Source: Methanosphaerula subterraneus
GTDB lineage: Archaea; Halobacteriota; Methanomicrobia; Methanomicrobiales; Methanospirillaceae
Direction of reading: 5' to 3'
Assembly: GCF_052055875.1 (NCBI RefSeq)
Contig: NZ_CP170508.1
Location: forward strand, 1,922,001 to 1,986,000
Length of the DNA stretch: 64,000 nt
Shown here: in pieces, positions 15,665-23,837 of the stretch
Numbering within the stretch: the first letter of the stretch is position 1
Layout: every line of letters starts with the position of its first letter
Notes under the pieces: model-generated
Told to the model about the DNA's origin: nothing
The model's input: only the letters and a program-made list of their open reading frames with translations
Databases searched by the model: none
Translations under genes and position numbers: made by a program

Positions 15665-16204
15665 TCAGTAGTAGTAACTGAGCATGTCCTGCTTCAGTTC
15701 CTTCTTCTTGCGATCCAGAAAGGCGAAGACGCTCTCATGCGGGATGCCCTTGATCAGCATCTCGATCCCGGCACGGGCGTTCCTGACCTGGTCAGGCAGC
15801 CCGATGATCGCCACCGTCTTCCCGTAGACCGAGAGGTAGGTACTGGTCATCGTCTCGATCTGTTCGCGGGAACTCCCGTCCCTGCCGATGATCCGTCCCC
15901 GCAGCCGGTCCAGCTGCCGCTGCGTATCTCCGGTCGATGAGAGCTCGATCACATCGAGGATCATGTCCTCGTCATCGAGGAGGGTGAACGCATGCGCTGG
16001 TGAAAAACCCCGGTTGATCGCCCTGACCACTTCGCTGGCCAGCAGCACGCCGACTGCGTCCTCACCCTCGATCTTCACCATCCCCTCCTCGCTGTCGACG
16101 GTGATGGATGAGGAGGTCCGCTCCTCGAGCTCCCGCTTGGTCGCCCCTGCTTTTCCGATCAGAACCCCGACTCTGTTCCCTGCAATCTTTGTCTCCTGCA
16201 TCAT
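15665..16204 (-). CDS. KH-domain RNA-binding protein (Pno1/Dim2-like)
   Basis: 179 residues with two KH domains, marked by GVLIGKAGATKRELEE (residues ~13-28) and GRIIGRDGSSREQIE (~107-121). Archaeal Pno1/Dim2 homologues act in small-subunit ribosome maturation. It is followed by RIO1 kinase upstream on the same strand (18-base gap), the conserved archaeal pairing of two 40S-type ribosome assembly factors. The gene ends with a YYY tail. Confidence 0.92.
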   Translation of the reverse strand: MMQETKIAGNRVGVLIGKAGATKRELEERTSSSITVDSEEGMVKIEGEDAVGVLLASEVVRAINRGFSPAHAFTLLDDEDMILDVIELSSTGDTQRQLDRLRGRIIGRDGSSREQIETMTSTYLSVYGKTVAIIGLPDQVRNARAGIEMLIKGIPHESVFAFLDRKKKELKQDMLSYYY

Positions 16205-16222
16205 CGTCTTCTTTCTCCTCTG

Positions 16223-17008
16223 TTATGGTTCATAGTCGCTGCTGATTCCGGTGACCGCGGTGAAGATCTCTCTCTCCTCCATCACCTCAGTCTTTGTTCT
16301 GAAGAACCTGTTGATATTCTGGATATCCCTGACCAGGAACCGCAGCGCCTGCGGGTGATCGAGGGTGACCGACTGGCCCATATCTATCATGTACACCTGA
16401 TCCCCGTACAGGATATTATATTCGCTTAAATCTGCATGAACCAGTTTGGCACTGGTGTACAACGTCTTGATGTAGCCGATGATCGTCTCGTAGGTGGCGG
16501 CCGGATCCTCCATGGTCGCGTTCCGGAGCTGGGGATAGGGCTGTTCATCTTTGCCGAGGAACCCGATCAGCAGGATGTTCCGATCCCAGATCAACGGTTT
16601 CGGGACCGGGATTCCGGCCTCGGCGGCCCTTTTCAGGTTTGAAAACTCCTTCTTCGCCCAGGCGAAGATCAGGGCTTTGCGCGAGGAGCCGATCCCGGAG
16701 AACCGCCGATCCCCGGTCATGTACACCCCCATCGTCGTGAAGTTCGCGGACCTGACCCGGTAGATCTTCAGGGCGATCGGTTCCCCGTCATGCTCGGCAT
16801 AGAAGACGTTCGCTTCCTTGCCAGTGCTGATCGCGCCCCCGATCACCGAGAGGTGCTTCTTGTGGACCAGTTTGTACAGGGCGAGCAGTGTCACCTCGTC
16901 GAAGACATCGTCCCGTACCTTGAACTGGTTGGCGTCCTTGACCCGGACGCCCATCGCAGCGATCTCATCGTCGAAACGGTCCTGCAGATCGTCGCGGTGG
17001 GTGATCAC
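16223..17008 (-). CDS. rio1: RIO1-type serine protein kinase
   Basis: 261 residues. The kinase signature is complete in RIO form: GKEANVFYAE (nucleotide loop), PIALKIYRV (Lys), VHADLSEYNILY (catalytic loop) and MIDMGQSV (metal-binding Asp). RIO1 acts as an ATPase/kinase in late small-subunit maturation. The ATG overlaps the stop of the tyrosyl-tRNA synthetase gene by four bases (ATGA), so tyrS-rio1-KH form one operon devoted to translation. Confidence 0.95.
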   Translation of the reverse strand: MITHRDDLQDRFDDEIAAMGVRVKDANQFKVRDDVFDEVTLLALYKLVHKKHLSVIGGAISTGKEANVFYAEHDGEPIALKIYRVRSANFTTMGVYMTGDRRFSGIGSSRKALIFAWAKKEFSNLKRAAEAGIPVPKPLIWDRNILLIGFLGKDEQPYPQLRNATMEDPAATYETIIGYIKTLYTSAKLVHADLSEYNILYGDQVYMIDMGQSVTLDHPQALRFLVRDIQNINRFFRTKTEVMEEREIFTAVTGISSDYEP

Positions 17009-17955
17009 GGGTGGGACTCCAGATACTCGCGGACAGGCCTGAGCAGATCGACCATGTACTCGCCGGCCGCCTTCTTCAGGTCGGCCGGATGGATGGCCCC
17101 GGACCCGTAGGCTTCGCTGAGCGCCTCGTACGAGGCGAAGGTCAGGTCGCCACCGAACTTCTCCGGCCGGTGAAGGGTAATCTCCCCAAACCTCGGGAAG
17201 AGGTGGTACTGGAGCATCTGGAGCACCGGGTTCTCCTCGGTCTCCTTGGGACAGTAAGCCTTGTTCATCTTCTTTCTTATCGTGTCCTCATCCTCAGCGA
17301 CGGATATATAGTTTTTCTGCGACGAGGACATCTTCTTTCCGTCGAGCCCGTTCAGGATCGGGGTGTGCAGGCAGACCGGGGTCGGGTAGCCGTGGCCGGC
17401 CAGGTACTCCCGTGCCAGCATGTGGATCTTCCGCTGGTCGATCCCGCCGACCGCGGCGTCGACCCCGAGGGTTGCGATGTCGGTGATCTGCATGATCGGG
17501 TAGACCATCTGCGAGACGGTCGGGTGCTCCATCTGCCGACCAACCTCGTCCATCGAGCGGGTGGCCCGGTTCAGGGTGACCTCCTGGGAGAGCTTCAGCA
17601 TCAGCAGTTCGTACTCCGGGGAGAGTTGTAGGTCCGAGCCGAGCACATAGGTGACATCGACCAGACCGAGCCCTTCAAAGCACTTTTTGTTGTACTCTGC
17701 CAGGGCCCGCACCTCCTCCATTGTCCCCTTCCGATTCAGGAAGGCATGCAGATCCGCCAGCAGTACCACGACCTCAAAGCCGGCCTTCTGCATGTCAAGC
17801 AGCTTGTTGACGGTCACCAGGTGGCCGAGGTGGACCTCGCCGCTCGGTTCGTACCCGGCATAGACCTTCGGCCTCGGCTTCTTCAGCAGTGCCGAAAGCT
17901 CTTCGTCGGTGACAACCTCCACGGTGTTCCGTGTCACAAGCGAGTATGGATCCAT
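17005..17955 (-). CDS. tyrS: Tyrosyl-tRNA synthetase
   Basis: 316 residues, the compact archaeal/eukaryotic form. HIGH-like motif GEVHLGHLVTV, KMSKS-like motif KKMSSSQKN, and the tyrosine-pocket segment MQITDIATLGVDAAVGGIDQRK. It charges tRNA-Tyr. First gene of the operon tyrS-rio1-KH. No C-terminal S4 domain, as expected for archaea. Confidence 0.96.
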   Translation of the reverse strand: MDPYSLVTRNTVEVVTDEELSALLKKPRPKVYAGYEPSGEVHLGHLVTVNKLLDMQKAGFEVVVLLADLHAFLNRKGTMEEVRALAEYNKKCFEGLGLVDVTYVLGSDLQLSPEYELLMLKLSQEVTLNRATRSMDEVGRQMEHPTVSQMVYPIMQITDIATLGVDAAVGGIDQRKIHMLAREYLAGHGYPTPVCLHTPILNGLDGKKMSSSQKNYISVAEDEDTIRKKMNKAYCPKETEENPVLQMLQYHLFPRFGEITLHRPEKFGGDLTFASYEALSEAYGSGAIHPADLKKAAGEYMVDLLRPVREYLESHP

Positions 17956-18004
17956 AGAAAAAGAATGGGTGGGGAGAGGCTTAATAGGTTATTCAACCCC
18001 CGGA

Positions 18005-19027
18005 TCAGATCGCCGTGAACCCGAGGGCCTTGTTGGTGATCGCGATCGAGGTCTCGGCATCCTTCACCTCGCCGATCATCGCCCTGATCGCATCGACGTT
18101 CTCGACGACCACATCGGCTTCCTGATGGATCGCCTGATACAGGCAGACCTCATGCCCGTCCACCACCGAGACCGAGTCCTCGAAGATCCCGTTCTCCCAG
18201 AGGTCGGCCCTGGACCTGCCCAGATCCTGCATGTACTCCTTGAGCTGGGCAGTGCTGGTGATCCCGGTTGCAGGGCGCACAAGCCCGAGCCTGGAGTGTC
18301 CCTCGATCAGGGCGAGTACCCCTTCCCGGTCTGCTTCCTTCTCGGTCTCGATCATTACGACATGCATATGCATGAAGGTGGTCGGGACGATCAGGGCTGC
18401 CGTGGTGATGGCGATCTTCGGAAGGACGCTCTGGACATCAGGACCATGGTGGCTTGGCACTGTCACCGGGTCGAGGACGATCGCGTCGACAGGTCCGCGC
18501 TTGATCTCGCCCGGGTCCGATGCACGCCGGATCATCGTGGCCCGGACCTTCTTCACCCCGTAGGCGGTGTCGATCACGTGGATGATCCTGCAGAGGCCAG
18601 TGGTGTTGCAGGAGACGACCCGGACGAACTGCCGGCCGATCGCCTCGGCATAGTTGCAGGAGGAGTTGAACGAGAAACCGGTCAGGGGGTGCTTCTCGCC
18701 GCCCTGGTAGATCGCACGCACGCCGAGCTTCTCGTAGAGCGGCTTATTCTTGACGCCGACCCCGCCGGGGGTTGCATCCACCACCACGTCGGCCTTGGTC
18801 AGCATCTCCTCGACAGAGCCGGCGACCCGGATCCCTGCCTTTTCAAAGTCGGGCTTTCTGCCGATATCGGCGATATACAGCGGGTATCCACGGCTCTGGG
18901 CGACGAAGGCCTCGGCACTCGGGGAGGTCTTGGAGACTCCGATGATCTCCATGTCCGGCTGAGCGGCGACGGCGTCAGCGACACGTTTCCCGATGGTGCC
19001 GTATCCATTGATGGCGACTTTGATCAT
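18005..19027 (-). CDS. gap: Glyceraldehyde-3-phosphate dehydrogenase, archaeal type II
   Basis: 340 residues, archaeal phosphorylating GAPDH acting in gluconeogenesis/glycolysis. N-terminal Rossmann fold (IKVAINGYGTIGKRVADAV), catalytic Cys in SCNTTGLCRII and the substrate-binding MHMHVVMIE region. The ATG lies 25-30 bases below an AT-rich stretch (ATTTAAAGG on the opposite strand reading), fitting a near-leaderless transcript. Single gene; upstream lies the decayed remnant described below. Confidence 0.95.
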   Translation of the reverse strand: MIKVAINGYGTIGKRVADAVAAQPDMEIIGVSKTSPSAEAFVAQSRGYPLYIADIGRKPDFEKAGIRVAGSVEEMLTKADVVVDATPGGVGVKNKPLYEKLGVRAIYQGGEKHPLTGFSFNSSCNYAEAIGRQFVRVVSCNTTGLCRIIHVIDTAYGVKKVRATMIRRASDPGEIKRGPVDAIVLDPVTVPSHHGPDVQSVLPKIAITTAALIVPTTFMHMHVVMIETEKEADREGVLALIEGHSRLGLVRPATGITSTAQLKEYMQDLGRSRADLWENGIFEDSVSVVDGHEVCLYQAIHQEADVVVENVDAIRAMIGEVKDAETSIAITNKALGFTAI

Positions 19028-19082
19028 GCAAGTAAGATTGGCATCGATTATTTAAAGGTATGTGCCCCGGCGGGCTCTCCCT

Positions 19083-19396
19083 TCAGAGCTGTTTCACGCT
19101 GGTCTGCCAGCACTCCGTGCCGCCGATCAGGTCCAGGTCCTGATCACTGGTCGTGCAGACGATCTTTGGGGTCTGGAACACGGCACGATAGAGGACCGCA
19201 TCACCCGGTCGGGCAGGACTGGAATGTCGACGTTCTTCTGGATGATGTGGTGGTACTGGTGGAGGTTGCCGAAGTAATACGCCTTGAACTGGTGTCGTTC
19301 ATCATTGGTGGCATTGAAGGACCGGTCGGCCATGGCTGTACGGGGGGTGTCCATGATGGACCAGCAGATCTTCTCAGCCTGCCTGTAGGGGCTGGT
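19083..19396 (-). pseudogene. Decayed coding remnant continuing in frame after the stop of the C39-like lipoprotein gene
   Basis: Directly after the TAG of the C39-like gene the same frame continues for about 70 codons of protein-like sequence (DRSFNATNDERHQFKAYYFG, then QYHHIIQKNVDIPVLP). The frame then breaks, and the coding sense continues in another frame as PGDAVLYRAVFQTPKIV and DLIGGTECWQTSVKQL to a TGA at 19083-19085. A paralogous remnant occurs at 44575-44860 with the same break point. I infer either a lost C-terminal domain of the upstream gene or an independent decayed gene. No intact start is visible. Confidence 0.6.
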
Positions 19397-20113
19397 CTAT
19401 GAGGAGGGGGTTTCGTTCGCCCTGTATTGTGGAACACTCGTAGGCCAGGACTCCGGCCCGACGACGGCCGGCCGGCCGGTCGCGGGTGTCCCCCTAATGA
19501 AGACCCCGACGTGCTGGTACTTCTCGTCATCCGACAGGGCTGTCAGTTCCCCCTCGTAGTCATGCCAGGACGCCACGAACTCGTCGCGGTTCATCGAGAG
19601 CCTGGACCCGAGTATCGCCGGGTCTTCAAAGGTCACATTCCGGTCGTCGATCCCGATCACCACCATGTAGTGGCCGGCTGTCCAGGTCTCGTTCCAGGTC
19701 TTGTTCCCATCCCTGAACCGCTGGGAGTTGGTGATCACCGGCACGCCCCGTCTGATCGACTCCTCCAGGTCGGCCAGGGTCAGGTTCGCCTTCCATTCGG
19801 CCTTCAGTCCGAGTTCCTCGGCGACCCTCACCATATCCCAGGGGTAGGTGCCGTGCCCGGGGGTGGTGTTGAGCATCCCCCGGAGGTCGGACTCGAAGGA
19901 GTCGATGCCATAATAACTGAGGACGGCCTGCGTCGACCCGGCCCCGCAGGAGTAATATTCGGCCTGCCGGACATCCGGGACGGAGGTGAGCATAACCGGG
20001 GTGGTGTTGGTGGTCGTTGCCGTGGCCTTCTGATCGGCGATGCAGCCGGAGGCGAGGACGGTGATCGCGATCAGCAGCAGGGTGAATAGGAGGGATATGG
20101 GTTTTGCTCTCAT
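19397..20113 (-). CDS. Secreted lipoprotein with C39-like cysteine peptidase domain
   Basis: 238 residues. A signal peptide ends in the lipobox LASGC (Cys 24), then a Thr/Asn-rich linker and a C39-like papain-fold domain: Cys 56 in EYYSCGAGSTQAVLSYYG, His 148 in TAGHYMVVIGIDD and a following Asp in FEDPA. C39 domains cleave double-glycine leaders in exporters, but free secreted versions of unknown substrate are common in methanogens. Upstream GGAGA precedes the ATG. The stop is followed in frame by further protein-like sequence, so the protein may be a truncated form of a longer ancestor. Confidence 0.8.
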   Translation of the reverse strand: MRAKPISLLFTLLLIAITVLASGCIADQKATATTTNTTPVMLTSVPDVRQAEYYSCGAGSTQAVLSYYGIDSFESDLRGMLNTTPGHGTYPWDMVRVAEELGLKAEWKANLTLADLEESIRRGVPVITNSQRFRDGNKTWNETWTAGHYMVVIGIDDRNVTFEDPAILGSRLSMNRDEFVASWHDYEGELTALSDDEKYQHVGVFIRGTPATGRPAVVGPESWPTSVPQYRANETPSS

Positions 20114-20178
20114 GGTTCGTCTCCGGAAGCGTATCGTATGATATTATCGGTATTTGATATCTTCAATGTTCTGCCGGT

Positions 20179-20673
20179 TCAGACCAGGTATGTGGCCTGG
20201 ATTGCCACCACCTCGGCCGAGTCCTTCGCAGCGGCGTACAGGTTGAGCGGCTCCTGATTCACCTCTAGGAACCGGATCCCCCAGCTGATCTTGGCGAGAA
20301 CCGCCCTGGCCTGATCCTGCTCGCCCATGATGTACAGGGCTGCGGCTATCGCCTCCACCGAGGTGAGCCGGAACGGCCTTCCGAAGTTCACCGGGTTGGC
20401 TGCGACCAGGAACGGGAGGGCCCGGTGGATCCGGAAGGAGGCGAACGCCCCGGTGTCGAGCACCTCCCAGGAGCAGTCGAGTGCCGTGATCGACCTGACC
20501 GTTCTGTCGGCAGGAGAGAGGGCCTGCTCTGCGGTTGGGTCGAGGATCAGGGTGCTCCGGGGGATCGCAGGGATGGTGGTGACGATCTTGATCAGCCCGA
20601 ACTTCTCGAGCTTCTTGACGGTGCACTTCCTCGGGTCGCACGAGTTGTCCCTGTACGCATAGAGAGGGATCAT
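20179..20673 (-). CDS. tsr3: 16S rRNA aminocarboxypropyltransferase Tsr3 (DUF367)
   Basis: 164 residues, typical archaeal Tsr3 length. The beginning (MIPLYAYRDNSCDPRKCTVKKLEKFG) and the middle ALDCSWEV and RALPFLVAANPVNFGRPFRLTSVEAIAAALYI are family landmarks. Tsr3 transfers the acp group from SAM to a conserved uridine of small-subunit rRNA. Divergent from the deoxyribosyltransferase-like gene with only 31 bases between starts. Confidence 0.92.
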   Translation of the reverse strand: MIPLYAYRDNSCDPRKCTVKKLEKFGLIKIVTTIPAIPRSTLILDPTAEQALSPADRTVRSITALDCSWEVLDTGAFASFRIHRALPFLVAANPVNFGRPFRLTSVEAIAAALYIMGEQDQARAVLAKISWGIRFLEVNQEPLNLYAAAKDSAEVVAIQATYLV

Positions 20674-20704
20674 CTATCTTCTGTGGGCATCCAACTGTCT
20701 AATA

Positions 20705-21583
20705 ATGTACGTGCTGGTCTGCCCCTGTATCCTCGATCCCTCCCTCCGTGCACGTGGAATCACTGATGAGGAGGCTCTCTCGCGGTTTATGAAGGTCCGG
20801 GCGCGATGCGAGACGCTCAGAATCGAGATGGTCCCCCTTCCCTGCCCTGAGGCGATCCACCTCGGTCGGGACCGTGAGCCGGGGACGTTTCTGGAACGGC
20901 TCGATACGCCGGCGTTCACGGCCCTGTTGGACCGGCTGGAGGAGGAGGTTCAGGCCCTGATCGCGGTTCGGGGCCCCCCGCTCTGCATCGTCGGGGTGAA
21001 CTCTTCACCGACCTGCGGAGTGGACAGGACCTACTATGGCGGCGATCCGCCAAAGCGGCCGGGCCCCGGGGTCTGGCTGGCCCGGTTTCCTGAGATCCCG
21101 GTCTTTGATGTTACCTCTTTCGGGCGGTACCGCGTCTACCTGGCCGCCCCACTCTTCTCTGAGGGCGAGCGGGTGTACAACCGGCTGATCCGGGACCAGC
21201 TGGTCAGGGCCGGCCAGGAGGTCCACCTTCCGCAGGAGATCGGCGACGACCTCTCGTCGCGTGACCTGGGGACCACCAGGGCGATCTTTTCAGAGAACCT
21301 GGCCGCCCTCTGTGAGTCTGACCTCGTCGTCGCGGTGATCGACGGGGCTGATGCCGACTCCGGGACAGCTTGGGAGATCGGGTTTGCGTATGCCCGTGGG
21401 ATTCCGGTGATCGCGCTCCGGACCGACTTCCGGTTGGTCGGGGCCGATGAACGGGTGAACTTGATGCTCGAGCAATCTGCGGTGGTGGTGACCGATCGTG
21501 AAAGTCTGATCCGTCACCTTCCCTCGCCCCTCGGTCCCTCATCCGATCCTGGTGAGGGCGCAGGGGTCTGTTCAACACTATAA
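20705..21583 (+). CDS. Two-domain protein: DUF523-like N-terminus plus nucleoside 2-deoxyribosyltransferase-like C-terminus
   Basis: 292 residues. Residues 1-~130 resemble the DUF523/thiouracil-desulfurase group: VLVCPCILDPSLRARG and VGVNSSPTCGVDRTYYGG contain the expected conserved cysteines. Residues ~140-275 have nucleoside 2-deoxyribosyltransferase features: YRVYLAAPLFSEGERVYNR, VVAVIDGADADSGTAWEIGFAYARGIPVIALRTD. Such enzymes move or remove deoxyribose from bases. The fusion suggests a base- or nucleoside-salvage/detoxification activity. Two domains are confidently present; the joint function is inferred. Confidence 0.8.
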   Translation: MYVLVCPCILDPSLRARGITDEEALSRFMKVRARCETLRIEMVPLPCPEAIHLGRDREPGTFLERLDTPAFTALLDRLEEEVQALIAVRGPPLCIVGVNSSPTCGVDRTYYGGDPPKRPGPGVWLARFPEIPVFDVTSFGRYRVYLAAPLFSEGERVYNRLIRDQLVRAGQEVHLPQEIGDDLSSRDLGTTRAIFSENLAALCESDLVVAVIDGADADSGTAWEIGFAYARGIPVIALRTDFRLVGADERVNLMLEQSAVVVTDRESLIRHLPSPLGPSSDPGEGAGVCSTL

Positions 21584-21635
21584 ATACGTACAGCGCCAAC
21601 CCTGATGAGAGAACTACATTTATCTCAAAAGGGAA

Positions 21636-21649
21636 GGAAGTGGTCTTCT
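21636..21649 (+). promoter_or_regulatory. Near-consensus NrpR-type operator before the first amt gene
   Basis: GGAAGTGGTCTTCT fits GGAA-N6-TTCC with one mismatch in the last base. It lies ~60 bases before the Amt ATG and ~50 bases after a TATA-like TATAAATA. NrpR represses nitrogen genes in methanogens by binding GGAA-N6-TTCC. Weaker than the perfect site before the second amt gene. Confidence 0.4.
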
Positions 21650-21710
21650 ATGGAAATCAGAACCGGGTGTGTGTGGCGAAGCGGAGAGGGGTCTCTGAAG
21701 GGGGTAATGG

Positions 21711-22907
21711 ATGGCGCTTGATACCGGCACCACGGCATGGCTGCTGATCGCAACGGCGCTCGTGATGTTCATGACCCCGGGGGTCGGTCTCTTCTACGGC
21801 GGGATGGTCAGGCGGAAGAACTTCATCTCGATGATCGCCCTCTCGTTCATTGCCCTGGCGCTGGTGAGTGTGCAGTGGACCTTTATCGGGTACTCGCTCG
21901 CGTTCGGGCCTGACATCGGCGGGGTGATCGGCGGACTGCAGTTTATGGGGCTGCACGGGGTCGGCCTCGACCCCGGCACCGGCACCTACCCTCCAATCCT
22001 TTTTGCGGCCTTCCAGCTCACCTTTGCCGCGGTCACGCTGGCTGTTATCACCTCGGCCTGTGCCGAGCGGGTGAAGCTCACATCGTTCATCGTACTGGCC
22101 CTGCTCTGGACCACGCTGGTATATGACCCCGTGGCCCACTGGGCCTGGGGCGGCGGTTGGGCACAGACACTCGGCTCGCTCGACTTCGCGGGCGGCACGG
22201 TCGTCGAGATCACCTCCGGATTCAGCGCCCTCGCGCTGGCGTTTGTGATCGGGAAAAGGGTCGGGTTTGGTGAGTACTCGATGGAGCCGCACAACATCCC
22301 GATGGCTCTGCTCGGGGCTTCGATCCTCTGGTTCGGCTGGTTCGGGTTCAACGCCGGGTCGGCCCTGGCGGCCGATGGGATAGCCGCCAACGCGTTCATG
22401 GTCACCAACACCGCGGCCGCGGTCGGTGCCCTGGCCTGGCTCTTCACCTCATGGATCCACGGCCGCCCCTCCTCGCTCGGGATGGTGACCGGGGCAGTGG
22501 CCGGGCTGGTCGCCATCACCCCTGCCGCAGGTTATGTCGACTCAATTGCCGCCGTGGTGATCGGTGGGGTGGCCGGGGTGCTCTGCTACAAGGCGATGCT
22601 CTTCCGGATCAATATCGGTTACGACGAGTCCCTGGATGCCTGGGCAGTTCATGGGGTCGGTGGCCTATGGGGGATGCTCGCAACCGGGATCTTCGCCACA
22701 ACTGCGGTGAACCGGTACCCCGGGCTGCTGGAGGGGAACATCGACCAGTTCCTTCATAATGCGCTCGCTGCCGGGGTGGTGCTCGTCTATGCCTTTGTGG
22801 CCAGTTATCTGATCGGCCTGGTAGTGGACAGAACGATGGGGCTCCGGGTCTCTGAGGAGGAGGAGTATGTCGGTCTTGACATCTCCCAGCATGGGGAACG
22901 GATCTGA
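21711..22907 (+). CDS. amt: Ammonium transporter (Amt family), first copy
   Basis: 398 residues, 11 predicted membrane segments. Family signature LDFAGGTVVEITSGFSALAL, and the pore stretch VHGVGGLWGMLATGIFA. It carries ammonium into the cell. The C-terminal tail SEEEEYVGLDISQHGERI is the GlnK-interacting end. About 70% or more of the sequence is the same as the second copy 2 kb downstream, judged by eye. Unlike that copy it has no adjacent glnK. Confidence 0.96.
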   Translation: MALDTGTTAWLLIATALVMFMTPGVGLFYGGMVRRKNFISMIALSFIALALVSVQWTFIGYSLAFGPDIGGVIGGLQFMGLHGVGLDPGTGTYPPILFAAFQLTFAAVTLAVITSACAERVKLTSFIVLALLWTTLVYDPVAHWAWGGGWAQTLGSLDFAGGTVVEITSGFSALALAFVIGKRVGFGEYSMEPHNIPMALLGASILWFGWFGFNAGSALAADGIAANAFMVTNTAAAVGALAWLFTSWIHGRPSSLGMVTGAVAGLVAITPAAGYVDSIAAVVIGGVAGVLCYKAMLFRINIGYDESLDAWAVHGVGGLWGMLATGIFATTAVNRYPGLLEGNIDQFLHNALAAGVVLVYAFVASYLIGLVVDRTMGLRVSEEEEYVGLDISQHGERI

Positions 22908-23146
22908 TAGAACCCCTCCCCTTCCTGTGGAGTTGTTCCGGCCAGAATGAACCGGACTTATCACATCTCTACCGGTCACGCTGCTGCTGTCCAGACTCCT
23001 CGTCGAGTGGTGTTGGAATCTTGTGGGAGAGGACTGGATGCACCGTCTGATCTTCGGGGTCTGTTGATGACCACGATCTCGCTCCTGATCCCGTTCTGAA
23101 CTAGAAATCAGCAGATTTTTACGCTCTCTGGACGACAGCTGATACT

Positions 23147-23554
23147 GTGAAGATAGTGAAGGGGCGTACGCAGCTGCTCGGCGTCGCCGGGGGGCTGATG
23201 CTGGTCATCGGGTGTTTCTCGCCGGTTATGAGTACGCCGATGGGATCGATCACGATGATGTTTGCCGGGAATACGCTCGGCAGGGTCCTGTTGATCATTG
23301 CGATCGTCTCGCTGGTGTTGACGGTCCTTGGGCAGTACAGGTACCTACTGGTCACCGGTCTTGCCTCGCTGGGGGTGACAGGGTATGAACTCTACCAGTT
23401 TCAGACCCAGATCGGGCAGTTAAAGACCGGTGGAGTCGCCAGTGCCGTCGCCCAGACACTGGCTCAGTCCGTCCAGTTCTCATGGGGCTGGGTACCGCTC
23501 TTTCTTGGTGCCCTGCTGATCATGCTCTCCGGAGCGCTCGGGTACCGGCGCTGA
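23147..23554 (+). CDS. Small integral membrane protein of unknown function
   Basis: 135 residues with about four hydrophobic segments (LLGVAGGLMLVIGCFSPVMS, VLLIIAIVSLVLTVLGQYRY and two more) and a glycine-alanine-rich end. The GTG start gives VKIVKGRTQLLG. Between the two amt genes and in the same direction, but with its own flanking spacers, so co-regulation is only possible. No family recognised; the pattern resembles small membrane proteins seen in other archaea and bacteria. Confidence 0.65.
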   Translation: MKIVKGRTQLLGVAGGLMLVIGCFSPVMSTPMGSITMMFAGNTLGRVLLIIAIVSLVLTVLGQYRYLLVTGLASLGVTGYELYQFQTQIGQLKTGGVASAVAQTLAQSVQFSWGWVPLFLGALLIMLSGALGYRR

Positions 23555-23692
23555 TTCACTCTCCTGATTTTTTTCGTACTGCTGCTGGCCGGCTCCATCT
23601 TCAATCATAGGCTTAGAATCTCTTCTCGCTTTAGTAGCCCTGATCCCTGTTCTGTACGTCTGATCAGTACACCAGATCATGGTCTACATAGT

Positions 23693-23704
23693 TAAATCTA
23701 TATA
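23693..23704 (+). promoter_or_regulatory. TATA box of the amt2-glnK operon
   Basis: TAAATCTATATA lies just upstream of the operator at 23709-23722, so a bound repressor would block polymerase or TFB access. Transcription would begin near 23725, giving a leader of about 110 bases. Confidence 0.55.
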
Positions 23705-23708
23705 CCTA

Positions 23709-23722
23709 GGAAGTTAACTTCC
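23709..23722 (+). promoter_or_regulatory. Perfect NrpR-type operator
   Basis: GGAAGTTAACTTCC is a perfect palindrome that fits the GGAA-N6-TTCC operator of the methanogen nitrogen repressor NrpR exactly. Placed directly downstream of the TATA box of amt2-glnK, which are classic NrpR targets. Confidence 0.75.
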
Positions 23723-23727
23723 TTCCA

Positions 23728-23750
23728 TCAAAGGTTGATCCAACCTTTGA
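23728..23750 (+). repeat. Perfect 10-bp hairpin in the amt2 leader
   Basis: TCAAAGGTTG, loop ATC, then CAACCTTTGA. The arms pair perfectly. It lies five bases after the NrpR operator, near the predicted transcription start, so it could be a second protein-binding palindrome or a stem at the 5' end of the mRNA. No T-run follows, so it is not a terminator. Confidence 0.6.
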
Positions 23751-23837
23751 ACTCCAACGTAGAGATCAGGCTTATAATGCCTGATGTCATTACGCATCAC
23801 ATTCACCAGATGATCACAGGAATTATGAGGAAATAAC

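Noticed and set aside
17909..19402. Long open frame on the plus strand (about 497 codons) opposite gap
   Set aside because: Shadow of the GAPDH gene; it has no domain-like pattern, and GAPDH motifs on the other strand are complete.
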